A stretch of DNA of 64,000 bases from Phaseolus vulgaris. Its lineage: Eukaryota > Streptophyta > Magnoliopsida > Fabales > Fabaceae. Below the pieces are notes generated by a model. It had not been told where the DNA came from and did not search any database. It saw only the letters and a list, made by a program, of their open reading frames with translations. The first letter of the stretch is position 1. Each line of letters opens with the position of its first letter. Below, piece by piece: positions 37,151 to 49,300 of this stretch. The DNA lies in contig NC_023759.2 of NCBI RefSeq assembly GCF_000499845.2, forward strand, positions 42,673,172-42,737,171, read 5' to 3'. A program made the translations under genes and the position numbers.

Positions 37151-37533
37151 CACTATAAGAAAATCATGAAATAGAAACCAATTTTTAGAGAGCAAAATAA
37201 TTAGTTGCAATAGTAACTAAATTAGAGACTATTTTATAAACTAAAAAAAAAAAAGGTTTTTAAATTAGTTTATATTATTGTTAAATAGTTTTTAAATTGG
37301 TATCTAATTAGCAACCAAGGTTTTAGAGACCAAATTTAGAAACTAAATAATTGGTAGTTAAAATCTTGGTTGCTAATTAGATACCAATTTAGAAACTATT
37401 TAACAATAATATAAACTAATTTAGAAACTAATTTTTCTTTTAGTTTCTAAACTAGTCTCTAATTTATTTATTATTACAACTAATTATTTTGGTCTCTAAA
37501 AATTGGTTTCTATTTCATGATTTTATTGTAGTG
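37151..37533. mobile_element. CACTA-like foldback MITE, complete
   Basis: It starts CACTATAAGAAAATCATGAA and ends, reversed, CACTACAATAAAATCATGAA. The 3-bp flanks are TTA on both sides, as CACTA elements make. The two arms are inverted repeats over most of the 383 bp (for example GGTATCTAATTAGCAACCAA against TTGGTTGCTAATTAGATACC), so a transcript would form a long hairpin. It has no coding capacity. Confidence 0.85.
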
Positions 37534-40500
37534 TTAATTATAAATGTGGCATAATACATAGACTCAATCTATGCATAAATGTGTCACATTGTACATCACC
37601 ACTTAATGTCGTTCATGTCAATATACCGTAAGGAACCAAATTTCATACTTTTTAAAAAACTTGGGACCAAATTGATTTTTTTTAAAAAACTAATGTAGTA
37701 AATTTAATATTGACCTAAATATAGAGATCAATAAGATAACTATATCAATTTTTTTTATTAAAAATGAAAACTACATTAAATACAAATAATTTTTTTAATT
37801 TATAAAATATCTCTAATTTAGTAACTAATTATTTTGAACTCTAAAATTATTTTGTATTTAATATTTTTTTATATAATACTAATTATTATGTTAAGTGATG
37901 TAAAATGTACACTGTTGATCATATAACATCGATAGTTTAGAACAGAAAAATGATGTGATATTTTTTTAATTCAGATGTTGCACTGATTGGTATGAACAAC
38001 TTTGGGTACCTCACTTTGTTTTCGACGCTTCCACACATCACTTGTCTTCATTTTGTTTGCAGTCCTTACTAGCTAGCATGACTATTTTCTTACTCCAAAG
38101 CTTTCTTTCTGCCGCCAAACCCACCATTGTTTCATGACAATTGTCAAGTAAGTTGCAACGAGTTTGGTGTGACACCACCATACTCCATTTTGGGAGTTCT
38201 TAGCACACCAACATCTCAATAATTTACTCAATATTTTAATTATTTTTTTTATTAAAATTCTAAATAAGGTTAGAATTAAGATCAAGATAACATTATAAAT
38301 AAGATTATAATAATGTTAATATTAAGATTAAAATTAATATTAGATTATGTAGTCCAAAGATGATTTGCAAGGATAAAATGTTAATATTAGTTATATGTTA
38401 AGTTTAGTTATATATTTATTTGGTTTTATTAGAAGTTTGAATTTCTTTAATTAAATTTGAACGAAATATGTGTGTATGTCTTATTTGCTCTTTTTTTGTA
38501 GTTTGATATTTTATTTGTGATATGGTATTGGGATTAGATTTCAGAATGCGTGATTTGATATAAATATTGATTATTATCTTTAATTTTGAATTGTCCATAT
38601 TTATTTTTTCTTTAAGAACAAAAGGAAATAATAATGACAAGAATCTTAAATAGAATGTTAGGATAATTTAGAAAGATTCAATTACATTTCTATAGTTTAT
38701 TATAGAAACTATTATAATAATTCTTATTATTTTTTCATAAATTAATTAAACCAAATTTATTATATTAATGCAATAGGAAATAATGAAGCTTTCAGAATGA
38801 TTATTACATCATGGATATGGATCATAACTCGAGTTGTTATTGTTAATTATTGGAAATTGGTAATAAACTATTTAAAATACTTTGTAAAAAATTCATATTT
38901 TGGTTTCATTTATGCAATTATAAAAGAACTAATATTTATTTTTTATTACAACTTTTTTGTCAATAACGAACCAATGAATATAGACACATTTGAAGAAGTT
39001 TAACATAAATGAGTAAGATATTTGTTTACTTATTATAAATTAGTATTTGTTCTGTTTAGAATATTGTGTTATTAAGACAATAGTTAATTTAGTTTTCATT
39101 ACTAGTCATAGTTAGTTTACATATGAAATTAAGTAAAATTTTGATGTAATTAATTAAATGTTGATATTTAAGTAGAATTTTGGTATTTATTAGCCTAGAA
39201 CAATATATTGATTTTTTTTTTTAAATTTTGCAATCTAGTATATAACTAATTGAATTTATTTACAATTACATGTTGACAAACACACAAAATTTACCATTTA
39301 AAAAAATACAAAATATTACATGACCAAAAGTATTGTAATATGTGTTCTACAAGCAAATTTGGAGTTGATTTGAGGATAATCGATGTCATATATATCAAAT
39401 CAACTCAAATATTTCTTGAACGGATTTATGAGGTATCTATAGACATAGATTATTTTGACATTTGGAGGTTATGTATAACCTATTTTTTTTAGTAAAAAGG
39501 TTTGAATATTTCTAAAATATCTCTTATTTATAGATAAAAAAATATACCATAAAATTTAAGTTATCATTGGTATATATATTTCACAATATTTGTATTTAAG
39601 TGTAAACAAATGTATTTTTTATCGGCTCAAGTGTAAAAAATGTAGTTTAAAATAATAATATAATATTTTGTTACAATATCTTCTTAAAAATAATTTAAAT
39701 TTAAAAAATGGAAAATAATAATAATTTTTTATAATTTATTGATTAAAATGTGTTGAGTAAAAAAATCATATTTATTTTAACTTAAACTATAGCTACTATG
39801 GCAGAACTGGGATCTAAAGCCTCATTTTTAATTTTTGTTTTAAAGTTTTTTTCTTTGAAGAAACAATTTTTTTGAAGCATATTGGACATTAATGATTCGT
39901 TTACTTTGAGAAAAAAACATTACTTTTTTAGTTTTAATTTCCAAATTGTCACTTGATTTTTAATTCATTCCCTATTTTTTAAAATTTGGACAAAAAACGA
40001 AAATGAAAAATAGTTTCCTATTGTATGTACAAATACTTAAAAGCAAGAAAAAAGAAAATAAAAATTTAAAAAATAAATTGATAATTAAAATATTAATAGT
40101 TAATTAGATACTAAATTTAATTTTTTATAATAATAAAAACTAATTATGATATCAATAATTTTTTAATATTTAAAATAATATCTAATTTAATTAATATAAT
40201 AATTACTTATTTTTATCTTTAAAATTAATTTTTATTTAATAATTTTTTGATAATGATCTAAAATAGTGTTTCTACATGTAATACTGAACACCATTTATGT
40301 TCGTAATTCAGATTATCAAAATTGTTTACCATATGGATCATATAACTTTGTTTCTGCAGTCTGCATAAATAGGATAAAGTAATAAACTTACGTGCAGAAT
40401 TTAGAGAAGTATTAATGACCTAAAGTTTAATTTTGAGTTCAAAATTTGGAATGAACCAACCAGCACTAAAACCAAAAGGAAGAAATTGTATCTGTTTGGG

Positions 40501-41599
40501 ATGCGAAATTCATAGGAATCAGATCGTGCTTTCGGTCAAGACTATTTTTTCATCACATTTAATATTAAAAGAAAGACCAAACATACTTTCTTTTTTCTTT
40601 TCTTTGTCCTTTCTTCTTTATTTCAATTGAAAACACGTAAGTTTTGAATCTAAGTAATGCTGTTTTTCATTACCCTTCAATTAACACTAATGCTTTTTCA
40701 ATCATTTGTGTTTTGTTCCTTAAAATCAATAGAAAAGACACCATAAAGTCAAAATTCCTATTAGAAAGAACCAAAGGTATAATATTATAGTTTATTTATT
40801 TATTTATTTCGAATCCTCCTTCTTTATCTAATAATTAAAATTAAAAATTGTCAGCATTCTAATATCGGACTCTACAAAAATGTTGCCTATGTCACTAATA
40901 TTATAAAGGAAAACATGTCTTATTTATTTGGTTGGAGAAAAATTAGAGAAAAAAAGATAAATAGAAAACAAAATGGGATCGATTATATTATTTCTCATTT
41001 ATTTTTTTCGTCTCTTATCTGTTTTTCTTATATGAATTACTTTGAACTTGTATTTAATTTTTATATGTTTTGACGCATTTTTTTATATGTATTTAATTCC
41101 CTATATGAAACATGATCTTAGTTAAGTTTTGTTTAGTTGGTTTTAAAATTGTGTGGGAGTACTAAAAAGGATTAAGGTGAATGACATATTTGTAAAGTTA
41201 AAGAATAAAGTGAGGATTTAAAAAGATTAAAGAGGAAATAAAATTGGGCCATAGAAAACAGGAGTTTATTCCGTTACTATTTGATTAGTATTTGGGGAAA
41301 CAAATGTGGAAAGGGACCCACGTTGAGTAAGATTCCAATTTCCGTTGACTGTTGACCATCAAGGAATCACCCATGTCCCAATCTTATCATCTCCACCTCT
41401 ACATTACCATGCTTTCTAATATATTTTTATTTATTCTCATGTTTTAAATGCTGCATGCAAATGTTTTTAGTAATCAACACACATAACACTTATTACTCTT
41501 CTCTTCTCATCTTAAATATCACTATTGATTATGTTAATTAATATATTTAACATAATTTTATTTGAATATTTAATGCTGAATTTTGATATATGATTTAGT
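37534..41599. other. Intergenic DNA with decayed MITE copies
   Basis: No gene is recognised. Words typical of the CACTA-like MITE (TAGTTAATTAGATACTAAAT, AATATCTAATTTAATTAATA, AATTAATTTTTATTTAATAA) mark decayed copies at about 37740-37890 and 40080-40260. The frames at 38416-38640 and 38797-39003 are AT-biased and without domains. Confidence 0.45.
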
Positions 41600-41787
41600 T
41601 TGGCAACTACAACCGATAACTAATTAGATATCAATTTAAAAATTAATTTATATTTTTTTATTAATAACAGAAATTATTTTAAATATAAATATTTTTTAAT
41701 ATCTAAAATAATATTTAATTTATTTAATATAGTAACTAATTATTTTTTGTTTTTAAAATTAGTTTATTCAATAATTTTATTGTAGTG
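41600..41787. mobile_element. CACTA-like MITE, partial
   Basis: It carries the family words CTAATTAGATATCAATTTAA and AGTAACTAATTATTTTTTGT. It ends AATAATTTTATTGTAGTG, as the complete copy at 37151-37533 does. The left terminus is decayed. Confidence 0.55.
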
Positions 41788-41995
41788 TGTTTATCATTGT
41801 TGGAAGTCTTGTATTTGTCACTCTTGTAGTGTATGGCGAAATCTTTAAGTTTATCATCATTGGTGTGCATGATGCAAAGTCTTATGTTTCTTAGAGATTT
41901 TTTAAGGTCTTGTTAGTTGAGGCCTTTTCTGTTGGATTGTTAGTGTATGTTTGTTTCCTTTTATATAGGGTTTTTTTTCTTTCTTAGGTTTGTGT

Positions 41996-42095
41996 AAAAA
42001 TAATAATTCACATACAAGTTATTTTCATTTTCTCTTCTTCGTTTTATCTTCACTTTATCTTCTTTTTTGCGCTTCCTACAGAAGTTATGTTTTTC
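41996..42095. repeat. Direct repeat, copy 1 (copy 2 at 43108-43210)
   Basis: Shares AATAATTCACATACAA, TTTTCTCTTCT, TTTTATCTTC and a GCGCTTCC/GCACTTTCC block ending GTTATGTTTTTCA with 43108-43210. The pyrimidine-rich end resembles an LTR end. The two copies bracket about 1 kb that includes the CACTA-like locus B. Confidence 0.55.
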
Positions 42096-42612
42096 ATTTT
42101 TTCTCAATATAATATATGAGTGGATAAAACATGATCTAATTTTTTATTACTTAATATTTTTTTCTTTGTTTCATGGTTCTTGGGGGCACCTACTACTCCT
42201 TTGCTCTTCTCTTTTTTCTTGTCATGGACATCAGTGTTGTGGGTTCATCACAAAACCCTAAGCCTCTCAAGTCCTTTGTATTTGTATCTAGGTGAGACTC
42301 CAATTATGGTTCTTGTCACTCCTCAATTAAACGAATCTATTACCATTCTTGGATTAAAGGAATGAAATGTGTCTTTTATTCATAAACAAGTGATGACTAT
42401 TTTATAACAAGTGTATCGTGTCAGAAGTAATAAATTTATTTCTAAGAACTGAACTCAAAAGGAACAATTGAATTCTCATGTATAATATTCACTAAATAGA
42501 AAACAATATGTAAAAGTTTGTTAGAAATTTTGTTTGTATTTACAAGAAATTTAAATAAAGTAAAGTAAAAGATGTGTATGAGTCAATTGGAAAAATTAGG
42601 AAAATTGGAATT

Positions 42613-42835
42613 CATTACAAGATATTTGCTATTTACATACCGATTATTACATACGGATTCACATCCGTATGTAAATTGAGGATTACATACGGATTTGAAT
42701 CCATATGTAAAGTGACGTTACATACAAATTTGGATCCGTATGTAATAAAGTGAACATTACATACAGATTTTTACATACGAATTTGGATCTGTATGTAAAG
42801 TGAGCATTACATACAAATTTTTACATATGGATTAA
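42613..42835. mobile_element. CACTA-like transposon end with subterminal repeats (locus B)
   Basis: It starts CATTACAAGATATTTGC, one base off a CACTA terminus. Inverted and direct copies of TTACATACGGATTT and ATCCGTATGTAA-type motifs follow. The family is related in design to, but distinct in motif from, locus A at 28797. An (AAT)n low-complexity stretch follows (42841-42960). Confidence 0.6.
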
Positions 42836-42977
42836 GATTAAATATTTTTAATAATTGTAATAATAATAATAATTTTAATAATAATAATAATGATATAAAT
42901 GATAATAATAATAATAATGATATAAATGATAATAATAATAATAATAAGTATAATAAAAATCATAATATGACAAACAA

Positions 42978-43040
42978 ACTTGTTTGGTATAGTGGTTAAA
43001 ACTTCTTTGGTCAATACTTGAGTTTGAGTCTTGCCAACTC
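42978..43040 (+). ncRNA. tRNA-like / SINE-like segment (locus B)
   Basis: TTGGTATAGTGGTTAAA (42984-43000) matches an A box and GAGTTTGAGTCTTG (43020-43033) approximates a B box. It aligns with the segment at 30632-30710 from its shared AACTTG lead-in. It is not a complete tRNA. Confidence 0.4.
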
Positions 43041-43107
43041 TATAAAATAATATAAAAATAATAATAAAAAAATTAAAAATAATAACTAAGAATAAATAGA
43101 TGAGTGT

Positions 43108-43210
43108 AAAAATAATAATTCACATACAAATTCTTCTCATTTTCTCTTCTCCTTTTCATCTTCTATTTGTCTTCTTTTTCGCACTTTCCACTAAAGCTAT
43201 GTTTTTCAAA
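43108..43210. repeat. Direct repeat, copy 2 (copy 1 at 41996-42095)
   Basis: Second copy of the 100-bp segment, same orientation. The pair could be diverged LTR fragments around a later insertion. Confidence 0.5.
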
Positions 43211-44650
43211 TAAGGTGTAAATTTTATAATCATTGTGTCATGGAATTCAGCACCCTTATCAAACCAAATGCCATAAACTATCATCCTTCATTATAAAAAT
43301 AGATCCTGTTTCATGTTATTGTGCCATCCCTTATGGACCATAGTGATCCAAAAACCTTTACGTATTTCTTACAAACTTCCAGAATACAGTTTCAAGTATA
43401 CATGACTCCTACAATGGACGACGGAAGGACCATATCTATTGAGATTTTTTTTAATTAGGGATTTCTTTTTAATCAGAAAGATCACTGCAGTGCATATCTC
43501 AGTTATTTTAGTTTTATGTACTTATTTACTTTTTAACTATGTTAATTAATTATGTTATTAAAATATTTTTTTGATATGAAATAAACTCTTTATAAATTTA
43601 CGAGACAAATTTAGAAGTGGAGTTTACAAAACTTCATCGAATTTATGGGGAGTCTTAAGTTTCATAATGTTGGATATGATGCATATAGAGAGATAAAGAA
43701 TGAAGTTGAAGCATTTTGTAATGGTGAAAGAAAAACTGTAAAAAATTTGACCAATAAGTGAGGGAAAAAGTTCTACTTTTATATAAAATAATCTTTGAGT
43801 GGGTGCAAGAAAGGAGGTGGAGTATTCAAATTGTGATGCGAGTGGCTGTACATATTAAAAGCACAAAGAAACAACCGTGCATAAAAAGGCTTAAAGCTAG
43901 CAGCTACAAAGTGGACTTCAGTGCTTTCCATTCTTTGAAGTCTTGACCTAAGACCAAAGTCACCAAACCTTTAACGCATTACAGAAGAAAGCAAAACTAA
44001 TAACCGAGGATATGGCTATTATGCTTGTGCTAATCATGCTTCATACGTCGCTCTCGACTATTGACTCATTGGTTTATATTCAATAATGCATCTGAATAAT
44101 TCACAACCCTTTTTATCCACAACTTTAGATTATTTCATCCTCTTCCATTAACTCCAAGAGGAACGAAAGTACACATCTGCTGAATTTTGCAGAAAATCGG
44201 GATTTTACGACCATTTGGTGCTGTCACATAATCAAGATCAGCTCCATCATGGATACAAATCATTCTTTAAAAGTAAACAAGCACCTCATTTGAAATCATC
44301 TTACTTTTCTTCCTCATCTTCTTACAAAGTACAGAGAAAATCTGTCTAGAGAAAAATCTATTTCATAATCATAGTTTAATCATAGTTTATAAGTAAAAAT
44401 CATGTAAAATCAACGAATCACGAAAGAAGCAAATAAAGAAGAAACAAGTGAACGATATTATTATAAAAGGTACTCCATGATGAGTAACATTCCAACTATG
44501 CAAAAGATAGTAATAATTGAAAGCAGACACCGACATTTTAAACAATTTGAGGATCAAGTACGTTGATTACTGTGACTCTCCCACTTAGTTACGTGAAATA
44601 GCAAAGCTCCATCTGTGTGTATAAATATAATGTATACTATACATGTACAC
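43211..44650. other. Intergenic DNA upstream of the WAT1-related gene
   Basis: No exon is supported; the 62-codon frame at 43758-43946 has no domain. The part nearest the gene (44300-44650) should contain its promoter. Confidence 0.45.
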
Positions 44651-44660
44651 CCCACCCCAC

Positions 44661-44668
44661 TATATAAA
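44661..44668 (+). promoter_or_regulatory. TATA box of the WAT1-related gene
   Basis: TATATAAA lies 80 bp upstream of the ATG, preceded by a C-rich stretch (CACCCCACCCCAC). The spacing predicts a short leader of about 50 bp. Confidence 0.6.
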
Positions 44669-44747
44669 CACAAGCCATTTGTGGTGCAGCGGTGTGCTAT
44701 CTTATTCTTGACCCTCAAGAAATAGGCTAGTCCCAAGCTGAAACAAG

Positions 44748-47238
44748 ATGGCTTGTTTTCCACAAAAACTCTTTAACAGACTGAAGCCATTCATAGGTGT
44801 AGTTTTCTTACAGTTTGGATATGCTGGTATGGATGTTCTATCCAAAGCTGCCCTCAACAAGGGAATGAGTAACTATGTGTTTGTCGTGTACCGTCATGTT
44901 TTTGCCTTTGTTGTCATGGCCCCTTTTGCGGTGTTCTTGGAGAAGTATGTTTCTCTCTTCCTTTTGTGTGTCTGCGATTAATTGTATGAACATGTTACTG
45001 AAGTAATGCCACAATACTTTTCACAGGAAAGTGAGGCCGAAGATGACGTTTTCAATCTTCATGAAGCTAGTGATTCTCAGCTTGCTAGAGTAATTCCCTG
45101 CATGCATGCTTTTTGACACTTTCTTTCTTCTAACCATGCAATATTCACGCACTTAACTTTCGTTATTACTTTCTTATGGCAGGCCAGTTATTGACCAAAA
45201 TTTATATTTTTTGGGAATGAAGTACACCACAGCAACCTTTGCTGTTTCCATGTACAATGTGCTCCCTGCCATTACCTTTCTCATGGCTTGGATTCTTAGG
45301 TAACATTCTCATGCCCTTCAATAATTCAGGTTTATGTCTAAAAACACATCATCAAATTTTTATTAAAAACATAAGTAATATTAGCACAACAAGGTTGTAT
45401 AATAACTTCTTATAATAATAAGAAAGCTGGAAAGAGAAGAAAGATGAATATCATGGTTGAAAGAATGAAGAGAAAAATAAACTATAAAAAGTGTAACAAG
45501 ACTTTTATCATTAAAAAATACAAATTGAAATATATATAGCATTCCACTAGACTGATGGAGAGTATAAAATAGGTGTACACCACTCATGCGAATAAAAGAT
45601 TCTCAATGTTTTTGTAGTTGCTTGATTATCTTTTTCTTTTTAGTGCATTAACTTGTTTAGTTTGCTAGAAAAAGAAAATTATAATAGCCCAATTAACATT
45701 GAAATATGCAACTCATGTTAAGTCAGTAACTGGATGCATTTGGATCCACTTAAATATTTTTCTGTAAAACTCAAAAATATGTTACATGAAGCAAACTCTA
45801 TATGTCATTCTCATGAAAGCTATTTGAAACTGTCACAGGCTTGAGAAGATAAAATTAAAAAGTATACGCAGTCAAGCAAAGGTGGTGGGAACTTTAGCTA
45901 CTGTTGCAGGTGCCATGATCATGACACTGCTAAAGGGCCCAATACTTGATCTTTTTGGAACACACGGCAACAATACAAACAACCTGCAAAATGGTGGGGT
46001 AAATCTTCAACATGCAATAAAGGGATCAGTGATGATCACAATTGGCTGCTTTAGTTGCGCTTGTTTCATGATTCTCCAAGTGAGTTGTCATAATCATCTA
46101 TCGCAATTGATAAAAGAATAAATCCTAATCACATTTTTCTTGTGATTTTCTGGGGTCACTAATACAGTTTCATCTCTTGTTCTAGGCTATTACCATTGAA
46201 GCCTACCCTGCTGAGCTCTCTCTAACAGCATGGATATGCTTATTGGGAACGGTTGAAGGTGGCATAGTGGCACTTGTTATGGAAAGGAATAATTTTTCAG
46301 CTTGGTCTCTGCAATGGGATACAAAATTGCTGGCTGCTGTCTACAGTGTAGGTTATTTACTTTTACAGTAAACACAGCCTCCACCTCTTGATCAAACATA
46401 AGAAAATAAACATCTACCGCGGAGTTTAAGAAAAGAATTCAAGAAAGTCACTAAAACAAACCATGGCATCCAAAGTCATTAGGCATAAAGGAATCATCAT
46501 ATTAAGTAGCTGAGAATCACCAAGTGCTCATGGACCCAATAAATGTCATGGCATGCATTAAAGGTCTTGAATTTCCTATAAAAAAATTACTGTGATCATT
46601 AATTGAGAATCACTGGTCTAGAACCACTCAGGAATTTCTTGTCCCTAGGAGGTTCACTGGATCAGCATTGTCATCCATAAACCATAGAATTTATAAATGT
46701 CTCCACTACCTTCATGCATAAAGTATGAAATTTATTAATTAATATTTGACTATTTTATAAATTTACAAAATATTCTCATGCAGGGCATAGTTTGCTCAGG
46801 AATGGCTTATTACATCCAAGGCGTGGTGATGAAAGATAGAGGCCCGGTGTTTGTAACAACTTTCAACCCTCTTTGCATGGTCATTGTGGCTATCATGGGC
46901 TCCTTCTTTCTGGCAGAACAAATGTACCTTGGAAGGTAATAGGAAACCAAATCACATGCCCAGAAAACTAAGTAAAAAGTTTTAAGAAAATTGAACTAAG
47001 TAAATCTGAAAAATTTTACAGGGCGGTTGGAGCTATTGTAATTATTTTAGGGCTGTATCTTGTGGTGTGGGGTAAAAGCAAAGACTACGGGTCATCAAGT
47101 GCGATTACTGAAGAGGATATATTTTCAGCCAAGCAAACAGTAGAAAAGAGCAACGGCAAAGAAGAACATTCTAATTTCGAGGTCATCACTCTCAGTAACT
47201 TAGGCACAGGAAACATAGCAAGAGATGAACAAGTATGA
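44748..47238 (+). CDS. WAT1-related (nodulin MtN21/EamA) membrane transporter
   Basis: Seven exons keep phase: 44748-44944, 45027-45089, 45183-45299, 45839-46079, 46186-46347, 46784-46935 and 47022-47238. They encode 382 residues, normal for the family. About ten membrane segments form two EamA halves. The first half begins KPFIGVVFLQFGYAGMDVLS and contains YVFVVYRHVFAFVVMAPFA and NLYFLGMKYTTATFAVSMYN. The second contains GSVMITIGCFSCACFMILQ, GIVCSGMAYYIQGVVMKDRG, FNPLCMVIVAIMGSFFLAEQ and a final GAIVIILGLYLVVWGKSKDY. A soluble C-terminal tail rich in S/E/K follows. Known members move auxin or amino acids across the tonoplast or plasma membrane; the substrate of this one cannot be read from sequence. 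Fragments of a second copy lie 1.2-4.2 kb downstream. Confidence 0.93.
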
Positions 47239-48032
47239 GGAAACCTAACAAATTCAATCTAAATTTCAGCAATCTGGGATATTTCACCATCCAAACGCCT
47301 ATTTGACAACAGCAGCTATATTCGTTACTAGTTATTTCATCCTTCAAATATTATCTGGTAATAGCAGAGGTTTTTAATATATATCACACTATGGTATGTC
47401 AAAAGGCATGTTTTAATAAGGCAAGAAAATCCCAACAAAAGACTGTACAACTTCGAATACTAATTATATTGATGCAGAGCTCCATATCAAGTATTAATTA
47501 GTAATTCAGAATAGCTACAAATTTCAGAGGCTGGAGATTTATTCCAACCAACTCACTTGAAATGACACCATCCAATTATCAATTATAAAGTGAATCAAAT
47601 ATAAAGAAATTTCATTTTCATTTCCACCCAAAAAATAGTAAATGGCTCAACAGGCATGTATAATACTATAAAACAGGCATATATAATATTATAAAACAGG
47701 GTTGGTGAAGATCATTTTTCTGCATAAGGAATGACGAATAATAATAATAAAAAATAATAATATAAAAATATTAACAATAAATAATAATACTATAAAACAG
47801 GGTTGGTCAAGATCATTTAAAAAAAACAAGTCAAATAGAAAATAGAACTCTCAACCTTAACTCAATGAATGTCTTCTTATGTTCTTCAAATGAAGAGATT
47901 AAGCACATTTAACACTATAAATCGTGATTAATAAGAGATTAGGACGTCACTTTGACCAAAAACCTTAAGAAAATGAATTTATATGTGAGTTTTTCTTTTT
48001 ATATGTTTCTCATTTTAGTCATCTTTATCAAC
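47239..48032. other. 3' flank of the WAT1-related gene
   Basis: Non-coding. Two short direct repeats (ATACTATAAAACAGG, near 47660-47700 and 47785-47800, the second followed by GTTGGT(G/C)AAGATCATTT as at 47700) surround an (AAT)n stretch. Confidence 0.5.
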
Positions 48033-48167
48033 TCTGAGACTTTTTTAGGCCAGAGTCTCTTAATGGTGACACTTTCTTTTTATTATCGTGCAAACAATTT
48101 TCTCAAATAAAAGACTTTTGATACAAAAAGATTTTAAACTTTAAGATTTTCCACCTATCTCACAAAC
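48033..48167. repeat. Flanking direct repeat, left copy (right copy at 51484-51609)
   Basis: CTGAGACTT..., CTCTTAATGGTGACACTTTC, GACTTTTGATACAAAAAGAT and AAGATTTTCCACCTATC recur in the same order at 51484-51609. The two copies bracket the whole rearranged P450/WAT1/LTR cluster. Confidence 0.85.
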
Positions 48168-48400
48168 CTTGACAAGAAGGCCAAAACTAAAGGTGACAGT
48201 TTTTTTTTTTTTTTTATCAGCAATAAGGTGACAGTTAATCCGTGAGAGAAACGAGGGTTTCCACAATATGGTTCCACAACCTTGATGTGGAACTTTCGAA
48301 GCAATGAAAGTGAGACAGTTTTGAGCTCCATCAGAGCCATTTCCTTCCCCACACAAACCATCAACCCTGCATGAAAAACCGGGTACTTGAACGGACACTA
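48168..48400 (-). pseudogene. Cytochrome P450 C-terminal fragment, copy 1 (CYP94-like)
   Basis: The minus strand reads KYPVFHAGLMVCVGKEMALM, which contains the P450 haem-binding signature FxxGxxxCxG with its cysteine ligand. Next come ELKTVSLSLLRKFHIKVVEP and then PRFSHGLTVTL. The wording (KYPVF.AGL.VC.GKEMA) is closest to the CYP94 family of fatty-acid and jasmonate omega-hydroxylases. Only the last 80 or so codons exist: no I-helix, no ExxR. The tail is interrupted by a 23-bp poly(A) insertion. Just upstream on the minus strand the sequence turns into a short minisatellite, so this is an orphan fragment, not a gene. Confidence 0.75.
48202..48224 (-). mobile_element. Poly(A) micro-insertion with 12-bp target duplication
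   Basis: On the minus strand a 23-bp ATTGCTGAT-poly(A) block is inserted. It is bracketed by direct copies of AAGGTGACAGTT (plus strand, 48190-48201 and 48225-48236). Its absence restores the P450-like frame. This looks like LINE-type target-primed integration of an extremely truncated transcript end. Confidence 0.65.
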
Positions 48401-48473
48401 TTATTATTGGAGGAGGAGGATGAAGCTGCAGGTGTGAATGGAGGCACACGGAGACGAACAGAGGTGCGCTCGG

Positions 48474-48664
48474 ATAAATTCCAATCACGTTTTTCTTATG
48501 ATTCCATGGGGTCACTAATACAGTTTCATCTCTTGCTCTGGGGTATTACCATTGAAGCCTACCCTGCTGAGCTCTCCCTAACATCATGGAATGCTTATTG
48601 GGAACGGTTGAAGGTGGCATAGTGGCAATGGTTATGGAAAGAAATAATTTTTCAGCTTGGTCTC
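48474..48664 (+). pseudogene. WAT1-related gene fragment, copy A (end of intron 4 and exon 5)
   Basis: It matches intron 4 and exon 5 of the intact gene (46110-46310): GGGGTCACTAATACAGTTTC, GAAGCCTACCCTGCTGAGCT and GGTTGAAGGTGGCATAGTGG. It has a one-base deletion (ATGGAATGC for ATGGATATGC) that breaks the frame. It is cut at GTCTC, where the LTR begins. Confidence 0.9.
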
Positions 48665-48830
48665 TGTTGGTTATTAATTCATATTTTATTAGTCTTAAAT
48701 TATTTACCGTGTTAGTATAGTATTAGTGGTCAGTTTACAGGGCTGTTAGTATTCTTATTTTATAGCTTCCAGTAATTGTAATTTTATTATATATATTATT
48801 GAAGTAAATTAAAATGAATGTATCAGTCCA
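48665..48830 (+). repeat. Truncated LTR, copy A
   Basis: It begins TGTTGGTTATTAATTCAT directly after GTCTC and matches the first about 165 bp of the solo LTR at 49914-50158. It then jumps to the next P450 fragment. Confidence 0.8.
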
Positions 48831-48990
48831 GGAGAGAAACAAGGGTTTCCACAAGATGGTTCCACCAACTGGATGTGGAACTTCCAAAGCAATGAAAGTG
48901 AGGCGATTTTGAGCTCCATCAGAGTCATTTCCATCCCCACACAAACCATCAACCCTGCTTGAAAAACTGGGTACTTGAACAGACACTATT
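48831..48990 (-). pseudogene. Cytochrome P450 C-terminal fragment, copy 2
   Basis: Diverged repeat of the fragment at 48168-48400. The haem motif reads VFQAGLMVCVG, followed by MEMTLMELK. It lacks the poly(A) insertion and the downstream C-terminal codons. Confidence 0.75.
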
Positions 48991-49110
48991 ATGGTTGGAG
49001 TAGGAGGACGAAGCTGCGGTGCGAACAGAGGTGCGTGTGGAGGTGCAAACGAAGGTGGGAACGGAGGCGCACAGAGACGAAAGAAAGTGCGTGCAGAGGT
49101 GTGAACGGAT
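48991..49110. repeat. GAGGTGCGAACGAAGGTG-type minisatellite, copy 2 of three
   Basis: Imperfect repeats of a G-rich 10-18-bp word (GGTGCGAACAGAGGTGCGTG and variants) link the P450 fragment to the WAT1 fragment. Equivalent blocks lie at about 48415-48473 and 49635-49750. Confidence 0.7.
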
Positions 49111-49300
49111 AAATCCCAATCACATTTTTCTTATGATATCATGGGGTCACTAATACAGTTTCATCTCTTGCTCTAGGGTATTACCATTGAAGCCTACCCT
49201 GTTGAGCTCTCCCTAATAGCATGGATATGCTTATTGGGAATGGTTGAAGGTGGCATAGTGGCAACAGTTATGGAAAGGAAATTTTTTTCAGCTTGGTCTC
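49111..49300 (+). pseudogene. WAT1-related gene fragment, copy B
   Basis: Same piece of intron 4 and exon 5 as copy A, again cut at GTCTC (49296-49300). It keeps ATGGATATGC, so it lacks copy A's frameshift, but has other substitutions. Confidence 0.9.
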
